NCBI GenBank assembly: GCA_002373325.1
Contig: DFKI01000040.1
Coordinates: forward strand, 1-47,622
Length of the DNA: 47,622 nucleotides
Reading direction: 5' to 3'
Source of the DNA: Treponema sp. UBA3649
Lineage (GTDB): Bacteria > Spirochaetota > Spirochaetia > Treponematales > Treponemataceae
Made by a program: the position numbers and the translations under genes. This document shows positions 14,417 to 20,632 of this stretch, piece after piece. How positions within the stretch are numbered: position 1 is the first letter of the stretch; every line of letters starts with the position of its first letter. A model generated the notes under the pieces. That model was not told where the DNA came from, made no database searches, and saw nothing but the letters and a program-made list of their open reading frames with translations.

Positions 14417-15970
14417 CTAACGTCCCCTTGACGCGGATTTTTCGTTCACGCTCACCTGATAGTTCTGCATGAGACTGACGAAATTGTAGATTTTCTTGTA
14501 CGCGCTCACGGCCATGCTCCTGAGATTTCCCTCGGCGAAATGGTCAAGGTCCTTCCAGTTTATGATAATCTCGCTGTGGGGTGCCTTCGCAAAATCCTCT
14601 ATCACGGCCTTAAGGTTTCTTGCATAGACGACGAAATTCTTTGAGGCTTCCAGAATCAGGTTTCCCGCCTCGTCATTGATGTCCCCGAGAACAGTCCTCA
14701 CGATTCCCTTAGCATCCTTGTCACGACCTATGCGCGGCATGTAGTTCTTGAGCTTGAGACCGTACTCACCGCTCTCCGAAACCATGCTGTCAAGTTTCTT
14801 TACCCTGGCCGAGATGTCTATAATCTCGTGGTAGGCATTGCTCATCGGTACTGACTGCTGCTGTGAGGCCCATTCACCACGAACAAGAATTATGTCCGAA
14901 AGCTCCTTCAGCTCCTGGCTCGAATAGCCAACAAGGAATTTCCGAAGGTACTTGAGAGGCTCGCAGTAAAGGAATCCTTCCAGTCCCTTGTCGGTATAGG
15001 TCTCGCTCTCCACCGAGTTGTAGTAGGTCAAATCATCCACGTCCATGCCGTCAAAGACCTGAGCCACAAGATTTTCTATCTTTCCGCTTGTCTGCTCCTC
15101 CTTGAGCCGGCTCAAAATCTCCTCGACCTGATGACGCAGCTGACCAAGGTACTCGGCCATAATCTGAGTCTCATCCCTTTTTATCACCTCGCGGTATGCG
15201 GGATTTTCGGTAATCAGCTGAACCATCATCTCAAGCACACGCCTGTCCTTCAAGGTCCTGAGCCTGGATATGACTTTTTTCCAAGTGTTAGCCTGAATCA
15301 GCTCCACACCGCGCGCCTTTTTGAACAGTGCGAAAAGCTCATCCCACGAGTTGTCAAGGGGAAGTGCCCAGGCGACCGCAATGAAGTTCTTTAAATCCTC
15401 GGCAATGTAGGTTCCCGAGACCGGATTGAAATTCGGCATGGTGTCGAAGTTTCTCTCGCGGATTGTATTGTTGAATTTTTTGAGCAGGAAATAAAAGTCA
15501 TACTTGCAGAAAGCGTCGAACTGAAGCATCTTCACGTAGATGTTGTCCACCGAGCGGATTTTCGTGTTCGTAAATTCCGACATGAAAACATCAAGATCCT
15601 GCCTGACTTTTTTCTGCAAATCCTTTATGGGCATGTTAGCCGCAAGATTCTTGATTTTCTCCTCGGTAAGCTCCTCAAGAATATCCTTTCCCTCGTCGGA
15701 AACGGACGCGCTCAGAATCATGTTTTTAAGGATGTTCGGGGTCGCATTCGTAAGCATGGCCTGTGCCGGAGCAACCGCCTTGTAGATTTCATAAAAGAAC
15801 TTCGCAAGGCTCGGATCCGCCGTGTTCGTGCTGTATTTATAAAAATGAAATTTCGTCTTCGACAAATCCTTGGCAATGGATTTAAGCTGCTTCTTTTTGA
15901 TGGCCTCCGCAGTGTTGCCGCCAAAAAGCTGAGAAATTAAATTTGAAAAAAAATTTGAACCTTTAGCCAT
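14417..15970 (-). CDS. Conserved spirochaete-type protein of unknown function (possibly DUF5312)
   Basis: A 517-residue soluble, mostly alpha-helical protein with no signal peptide, no membrane segment and no catalytic motif that I recognise. It starts MAKGSNFFSNLISQLFGG, a short amphipathic segment, then charged helices throughout. It resembles, from memory, a treponemal family annotated DUF5312, but I cannot confirm this. The ATG has no Shine-Dalgarno. A near-perfect promoter places the predicted transcription start exactly on the A of the ATG, which argues for a leaderless mRNA and supports this start. The gene is transcribed alone, converging on the BMP-family gene across a repeat-rich gap. 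Confidence 0.75.
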   Translation of the reverse strand: MAKGSNFFSNLISQLFGGNTAEAIKKKQLKSIAKDLSKTKFHFYKYSTNTADPSLAKFFYEIYKAVAPAQAMLTNATPNILKNMILSASVSDEGKDILEELTEEKIKNLAANMPIKDLQKKVRQDLDVFMSEFTNTKIRSVDNIYVKMLQFDAFCKYDFYFLLKKFNNTIRERNFDTMPNFNPVSGTYIAEDLKNFIAVAWALPLDNSWDELFALFKKARGVELIQANTWKKVISRLRTLKDRRVLEMMVQLITENPAYREVIKRDETQIMAEYLGQLRHQVEEILSRLKEEQTSGKIENLVAQVFDGMDVDDLTYYNSVESETYTDKGLEGFLYCEPLKYLRKFLVGYSSQELKELSDIILVRGEWASQQQSVPMSNAYHEIIDISARVKKLDSMVSESGEYGLKLKNYMPRIGRDKDAKGIVRTVLGDINDEAGNLILEASKNFVVYARNLKAVIEDFAKAPHSEIIINWKDLDHFAEGNLRSMAVSAYKKIYNFVSLMQNYQVSVNEKSASRGR

Positions 15971-16005
15971 ACTTATACTATATGCAATCTGATAAAATTA
16001 GTCAA
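15970..16005 (-). promoter_or_regulatory. Promoter giving a leaderless transcript for the 517-residue unknown gene
   Basis: On the minus strand TTGACT (16005-16000) and TATAGT (15982-15977) are 17 bp apart. Seven bases after the -10 is position 15970, the first base of the start codon. The only bases between -10 and ATG are ATAAGT, which is not a ribosome binding site. Confidence 0.85.
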
Positions 16006-16009
16006 CTCT

Positions 16010-16220
16010 GTGCGAGTGGAAAGTGGAAAACGGAAAGTGGAAAGTTGGACGGCATCGCTTTTCACACGTGAAATCCTTGGGGGAAAAATTCATCGCTTTT
16101 GGAACCCGCTTTCCGCCACTACGCTTTCGCTCCGGACCGAGCAAGCCCGGTCTGCCTTGCGGCATGGCTCCAATCGGGCGTAAGTGGGAGAACCCCTTGT
16201 TCAAGTGGAAAGTGGAAAGC
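16010..16220. repeat. Heptamer repeats (GGAAAGT) flanking a GC-rich hairpin region
   Basis: Between the XRE gene and the unknown gene there is no supported gene. GTGGAAA-type heptamers run at 16013-16053 and again at 16204-16220 in the same orientation. They bracket about 150 bp that is GC-rich in its second half, with small inverted repeats such as GACCG...CGGTC (about 16136-16153). The bracketed layout could mark an inserted repeat unit. Confidence 0.6.
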
Positions 16221-16227
16221 GAATTTT

Positions 16228-16551
16228 TCATTTGTTCCTGATTTCGGAAATCCTGAGTTTTGCCGCAACCAACATTTTCTGTGTCTCCTGGGCGATCACT
16301 TCCTCAATCCTTGACCAGTCGCTTTCATCCACGGACATTTCATCCGGCGTAAAGAAAAGTGCCGAAGGAGATATATGAAGGACCTGAGAGATATTTTCCA
16401 GAAGCTCCGCCGAAACAAAACTTTTCCCCGTCTCAAGGTCGCTCAGATGCTTGGTCGAAATGTCAAGAACCTCCGAAAGCTTCTCCTGAGAAAATCCCAT
16501 TTTCCTTCTATATATATGCAGATTGTTTCCAAATATTTTCTTCACGTCCAT
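16228..16551 (-). CDS. XRE-family helix-turn-helix transcriptional regulator
   Basis: A 107-residue DNA-binding protein. Residues about 7-65 are a Cro/CI-type HTH: NLHIYRRKMGFSQEKLSEVL (helices 1-2), then ISTKHLSDLETGKS (recognition helix and turn), typical of the family. Residues 70-107 form a charged C-terminal helix with no ligand-binding domain. The ATG is six bases after a TATTAT box and the AGGGG before it is too close (one base) for a normal ribosome site, so the mRNA may be leaderless. The regulator is divergent from the BspA-like gene, whose promoter region contains a palindrome (16786-16810). It could regulate that gene or itself; this is inference. Confidence 0.88.
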   Translation of the reverse strand: MDVKKIFGNNLHIYRRKMGFSQEKLSEVLDISTKHLSDLETGKSFVSAELLENISQVLHISPSALFFTPDEMSVDESDWSRIEEVIAQETQKMLVAAKLRISEIRNK

Positions 16552-16640
16552 TCCCCTATAATAAATGTTAAACGCCCAGAAAATAATAACCTTTCAATTC
16601 ATATAATCATAAAATTTCACGTAAAAGGTCATAAAAACGC

Positions 16641-16669
16641 TTGCAAACCCAACCTTATAGGTGTATAAT
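16641..16669 (+). promoter_or_regulatory. Promoter upstream of the BspA-like lipoprotein gene
   Basis: TTGCAA (16641-16646) and TATAAT (16664-16669) are 17 bp apart; transcription should begin near 16676. The leader of about 180 nt contains hairpin repeat copy C and a second inverted repeat at 16786-16810. Confidence 0.75.
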
Positions 16670-16714
16670 CCAGAATGGAATAACCTTTGAGGTTAAAAAA
16701 CTGGAAAACCACAA

Positions 16715-16750
16715 GGGAGCCTCCAAAAACTTCAGTTTTTAGAGGTTTCC
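16715..16750. repeat. Hairpin repeat family, copy C
   Basis: GGGAGCCTCCAAAAA, the loop CTTCAG, then TTTTTAGAGGTTTCC. It lies about 40 nt inside the predicted leader of the BspA-like gene and is the most regular of the four copies. Confidence 0.7.
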
Positions 16751-16785
16751 ACAAGATTTTTCAAAATTCACGTAATTTTTTTTTT

Positions 16786-16810
16786 CACTCTCTCACCAAG
16801 TGATAGAGTG
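16786..16810 (+). promoter_or_regulatory. Inverted repeat before the BspA-like gene, possible operator or leader hairpin
   Basis: CACTCTCTCAC, a CAA centre, then GTGATAGAGTG: 11-bp arms with one mismatch, after a run of ten T. It ends 46 bp before the ATG and just upstream of a TAAAAT box (16817-16822) that might be a second promoter. There is no T-tract after it on either strand, so it is not an ordinary terminator. Confidence 0.5.
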
Positions 16811-16855
16811 AAATGGTAAAATATGACCAAATAAATCCATAGAAAGGAGATTAAC

Positions 16856-19417
16856 ATGAAACACAAACTTTTATCTTTGCTCGGCATCCTTGCCCTGACA
16901 TTCGCTTTCTTCTCGTGCAATCCGGAGGTAACCACTACCTACACAGTGACTTACTCATCCGAGTACGGAACCGCACCGGATGCAATCAGCGTAGAAGAAA
17001 ACACCACACTTTCGGAAACCCAGCTTCCAATTCTTTATGCGGATAACGCGGTCTTTGATGGCTGGTACGACGGAGAGACCAAGGCTGAGGCTGGTGTGTA
17101 CCAAGTGAAAGGAACCGTAACACTTACGGCACACTGGGTATTTTCGGTAACATATTCTTCCGAGCATGGCATCGTGCCAGAGCCCATTACCGTGGAGAAG
17201 AACACAATTCTGACAGAACCCCAGCTCCCGACTCTTTCCGACGGAACTTTAGTCTTCAAAGGATGGTTTGACGGAGAGACGAAGGCGGTTGCAGGAGAGT
17301 ACCATGTGGCAGAAAACGTAACCCTCACGGCACGCTGGGCTGCGACGGCGACGATCTCCTACCACAGCAAGTTCGGCACAGTCCCAGAAAGTTTTGACGT
17401 GGAGCTGAACCAGACATTGACGGCAGAAAATCTTGCGGAAGTTTCTTGCAGCCCCTACACTTTCCTTGGCTGGTACTACGAAAAGGACGATGACAACAAT
17501 GGTTCAGGAACTCAGGCACAGATTGGGGATAAGATAACCGCAGACACCCCGCTTTACGCGAAATGGAAGACAGCCACGGTTTCATTCAGCTCGGCATACG
17601 GTACGGTTCCTTCTATTAAGAAATATACCGGGGAAAAGATTGCGGAAACGGAAATCCCCGCAGTATCAGAGATTGGTTATACATTCGGCGGATGGTTCAA
17701 CGACTCTATGCAACTTTCCTCAGATTTTACAGTAACAGATGATGTAATTTTTGATGCAAAGTGGATTGCAAACACCTATAAAATTACATTCAAGGCAAAC
17801 GGTGGATCTGGAGCTGATTACGCACAGACCGTAACTTATGCGGCGACTTCAACGCTGAATGCAAATGCGTTTACCCGCGACGGCTATTCATTCAACGGAT
17901 GGAACAAGGCTGTTAATGGAAGCGGAACTTCCTATGCAGATAGGGCTGATTTTGCCGTGACCGAGGCAAATGATATTACGCTTTATGCACAGTGGGATCC
18001 TATTGCCGATGAGACCACCATTGTTGACATGATAAAAAACATGACGGAATCCGGAACCATTGCGGCAAAGGGAGCATTTAGCAATGATTTGATACGAGAG
18101 ATAAATTCCGCCCTAAAGACTTTACCCAGTAATGTTTATGTGTTCCTTGATTTGTCCAATGTCACTGGATTGACAGAGTTGGAAAATGCATCCACATCCT
18201 CTCAATCCCACTCATTTTATGACTGTCAAAGACTTTCAGGAATTATCTTGCCGAACGGCATGACCAAAATCGGAGATTATGCGTTCTATGAATGCAGAGG
18301 TCTCACCAGCATTACCATACCAGACAGTGTGACCAAAATCGGAACGTCAGCGTTCTATGGATGCAGCGGCCTCACCAGCATTACCATACCCGACGGCGTG
18401 ACATCGATAGGAGAATGGGCGTTCAAGGTCTGCAGAGATCTCACCAGCATAACCATACCGGACGGAGTAACCGTAATTAGAACTCATACGTTCGATGACT
18501 GCTACGGTCTCACCAGCATAAAGATACCAGACAGTGTGACATCAATAGAAGAGTTTGCGTTTCAATACTGCACCGGTCTCACCAGCATAACAATACCGAA
18601 TAGCGTAACACGTCTAACAGGATTCAATGGTTGCCGTAAACTCACGAGCATAAAGATACCAGACAGTGTGACCAAAATCGGAACGTCAGCGTTCGATGGA
18701 TGCACCGGTCTCACCAGCATAACCATTCCTGACAGCGTGACCGAAATCGAATGTTATGCGTTCCGTGGATGCACCGGCCTCACCAGCATAACCATTCCTG
18801 ACAGTGTGACCGAAATCGAAGCTGCTGCGTTCCGTGGATGCACCGGCCTCACCAGCATAACAATACCGAATAGCGTAACACGTCTAACAGGATTCGATGG
18901 TTGCCGTAAACTCACGAGCATAAAGATACCAGACAGTGTGACCAAAATCGGAACGTCAGCGTTCGATGGATGCAGCGGACTCACCAGCATAACCATTCCT
19001 GACAGCGTGACCGAAATCGAAGCTGCTGCGTTCCGTGGATGCACCGGCCTCACCAGCATAACCATACCAGACAGTGTGACCAAAATCGGAACGTCAGCGT
19101 TCTATGGATGCAGCGGACTCACGAGCATAACAATACCGAACAGCGTGACATCAATCAGGGACTCTGCGTTCTATGACTGCAGCGGACTCATGAGCATAAC
19201 AATACCAGACAGTGTGACCAAGATCGGAAAGTCAGCGTTCTATGGATGCAGTAAACTTACCGAGATAACTTTTTCTGATACGGAAGGTATTTGGTATTAT
19301 ACTTCCGCTTACAATTTTATCAATGGAACAGAAATAGGACAAATGGGTAGTGACTCTTCAACAAATGCAACGTTGTTGACTACTACTTATAAGGACTATT
19401 ATTTGTATAAGCAATAA
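16856..19417 (+). CDS. Surface lipoprotein with InlB-type B-repeats and BspA-type leucine-rich repeats
   Basis: An 853-residue predicted lipoprotein. The signal peptide ends in the lipobox FFSC with Cys21 as the lipid site; AAAGGAG lies six bases before the ATG. Residues about 25-390 hold five InlB/Listeria-Bacteroides-type repeats, each ending in a GW..G-E...LTAHW-like strand. After a spacer, residues 460-800 are fifteen BspA-type (LRR_5) units of 23 or 21 residues with the pattern LTSITIPDSVTKIGTSAF-GCSG. The last 50 residues are unlike the rest. BspA-type proteins of oral spirochaetes and Bacteroidetes act at the cell surface in adhesion to host matrix or other bacteria. Host or partner is unknown here. 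Two small membrane-protein genes follow 55 bp downstream and may be in the same transcript. Confidence 0.93.
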   Translation: MKHKLLSLLGILALTFAFFSCNPEVTTTYTVTYSSEYGTAPDAISVEENTTLSETQLPILYADNAVFDGWYDGETKAEAGVYQVKGTVTLTAHWVFSVTYSSEHGIVPEPITVEKNTILTEPQLPTLSDGTLVFKGWFDGETKAVAGEYHVAENVTLTARWAATATISYHSKFGTVPESFDVELNQTLTAENLAEVSCSPYTFLGWYYEKDDDNNGSGTQAQIGDKITADTPLYAKWKTATVSFSSAYGTVPSIKKYTGEKIAETEIPAVSEIGYTFGGWFNDSMQLSSDFTVTDDVIFDAKWIANTYKITFKANGGSGADYAQTVTYAATSTLNANAFTRDGYSFNGWNKAVNGSGTSYADRADFAVTEANDITLYAQWDPIADETTIVDMIKNMTESGTIAAKGAFSNDLIREINSALKTLPSNVYVFLDLSNVTGLTELENASTSSQSHSFYDCQRLSGIILPNGMTKIGDYAFYECRGLTSITIPDSVTKIGTSAFYGCSGLTSITIPDGVTSIGEWAFKVCRDLTSITIPDGVTVIRTHTFDDCYGLTSIKIPDSVTSIEEFAFQYCTGLTSITIPNSVTRLTGFNGCRKLTSIKIPDSVTKIGTSAFDGCTGLTSITIPDSVTEIECYAFRGCTGLTSITIPDSVTEIEAAAFRGCTGLTSITIPNSVTRLTGFDGCRKLTSIKIPDSVTKIGTSAFDGCSGLTSITIPDSVTEIEAAAFRGCTGLTSITIPDSVTKIGTSAFYGCSGLTSITIPNSVTSIRDSAFYDCSGLMSITIPDSVTKIGKSAFYGCSKLTEITFSDTEGIWYYTSAYNFINGTEIGQMGSDSSTNATLLTTTYKDYYLYKQ
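18233..19255 (+). repeat. Intragenic leucine-rich-repeat array with a 270-bp higher-order duplication
   Basis: Fifteen units: thirteen of 69 bp and two of 63 bp. The two short units (SVTRLTGF-GCRK type) begin at 18578 and 18848, exactly 270 bp (90 codons) apart. Each is followed by three nearly identical 69-bp units. A four-unit block has therefore been duplicated recently. Such DNA can expand or shrink in frame by recombination. Confidence 0.9.
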
Positions 19418-19472
19418 AAGCATTTTTTCGGAGAGAGTTTAATCAAATTTACAGAGCGGAGGAGAATGAATT

Positions 19473-19931
19473 ATGAGTGAAAATTTGAATGAGATTATGA
19501 AACAAAGTGAGTCTGTTACAAAAACGAAAGCGAATATAGACACTCCAACAATTGTGATGTCGGTTGAGACAGAATCCACGGAGAAAACTGGGGTTCCGTC
19601 AAGTCCGAAAACTGATGATGCCAGCACATTTACCCCTACTTTTAAAATGAAAAAAAAACATATTTATAAAATGAGTACTGGACTGTTTATAACTGCTATC
19701 ACTTTTGCTATATTCATTGCAATTCCTAATTACCCATGGACAAAAGCATTTATCGGAACTTTTTCAATTATCTCGTTAATTCTTTCCGTCGTTGTGAAAT
19801 TGAAGACCGATGAAGAAAAATGCCTAAAAGTGATGTTGCTCAGATCATTTATTGAGAGCTTTAATAAAAAAGATATTAGCATAAAAGAGGTGGAAGGTCT
19901 GAAAAGTTTATTAAATTCAATCGAGTTGTAA
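19473..19931 (+). CDS. Small protein with two membrane segments, unknown function
   Basis: A 152-residue protein preceded by GGAGGAGA. Residues 1-65 are a hydrophilic Thr/Ser/Glu-rich tail. Residues about 68-105 hold two hydrophobic segments (STGLFITAITFAIFIAIP and AFIGTFSIISLILSVVV) separated by a short NYPWTK turn. Residues 108-152 are a charged helical tail. Both ends are predicted on the same, probably cytoplasmic, side. No family is recognised. The next gene starts three bases after its stop, so the two are probably translated together. Base composition is more AT-rich than the neighbouring housekeeping genes. Confidence 0.65.
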   Translation: MSENLNEIMKQSESVTKTKANIDTPTIVMSVETESTEKTGVPSSPKTDDASTFTPTFKMKKKHIYKMSTGLFITAITFAIFIAIPNYPWTKAFIGTFSIISLILSVVVKLKTDEEKCLKVMLLRSFIESFNKKDISIKEVEGLKSLLNSIEL

Positions 19932-19933
19932 AA

Positions 19934-20548
19934 ATGAAAGAAGTCTTGCAAGATTTATTATACTGGAAAAATTCTATTTCTCCAAGCGATGTCATTCAAA
20001 TCTGCCTCGCCATTGTGACTTTGTTTGTCACGATAAACATTCCCATTCAAATCATGAAATTTCAGCGTTACCAGAATCTGGTTTCAACATATATGAGCTT
20101 TGAGTTTGCCCACGCATTTCAGAGCGTAATACGTTTCTTCCATGATGACTGTGGTTGCGATGTCAAGAGAATCAAATCCGAATACAAGAGACGCTTTGAA
20201 AAAGACATGAAATCTGTGGTTAAATCGGATGGAAACAATGCGGGCAACCCCGGAGACATTCTGCATTATCAACGCAGGTTTCTAAACAATTTCTTTTTGG
20301 AGCTGGAGATGTGCAGAGAATCCAGCTGGATAATCCATAGAAGAATTATAAAAGAATGGACTTCAAACGAAGCCTGGATTGTAAAAATCCTGATTTATAT
20401 GGACAAGGCCGTAGCAGAAGACAAGGAAATGTTTCAGGACATATCGAGTATAAAGCACGAAAGACTGCCCAAGACGAAAGGCATGTGCGAGTATCTTGAA
20501 AAGTTCTATAAGACCATGAACTCACAGCCCGACTTTATGAGACTGTAG
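19934..20548 (+). CDS. Membrane-anchored protein of unknown function
   Basis: A 204-residue protein. Residues about 18-42 form one hydrophobic segment (IQICLAIVTLFVTINIPIQI). The rest is a charged, aromatic-rich helical domain, presumably cytoplasmic, with FHDDCGCD and a Trp-rich stretch (SSWIIHRRIIKEWTSNEAW). No family is recognised. It starts three bases after the preceding gene's stop; the overlap-like spacing indicates joint expression and possibly a two-part membrane complex. Its stop is followed by short repeats separating it from the convergent rarA gene. Confidence 0.65.
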   Translation: MKEVLQDLLYWKNSISPSDVIQICLAIVTLFVTINIPIQIMKFQRYQNLVSTYMSFEFAHAFQSVIRFFHDDCGCDVKRIKSEYKRRFEKDMKSVVKSDGNNAGNPGDILHYQRRFLNNFFLELEMCRESSWIIHRRIIKEWTSNEAWIVKILIYMDKAVAEDKEMFQDISSIKHERLPKTKGMCEYLEKFYKTMNSQPDFMRL

Positions 20549-20586
20549 ATCCAAATCAGCTTCATTGGTGAAATTACGTAGTAATT

Positions 20587-20632
20587 TCAAAATCCGTGTG
20601 ACACTCCTCACTCCTAAACACTCTCTCCTCCC
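20587..20632. repeat. 7-bp-like repeats at the rarA stop codon
   Basis: On the minus strand, directly after the rarA stop, there are imperfect purine-rich repeats of the GGAGTGA / GGAGAGA / GGAGTGT kind. The last rarA codons (C-F-R-F-W) and the stop TGA lie at the edge of this run. Confidence 0.65.

Noticed and set aside
19473..20548. Toxin-antitoxin assignment for the two membrane-protein genes
   Set aside because: Order and spacing fit, but neither protein has a toxin or antitoxin motif and both are larger than usual; left as unknown.
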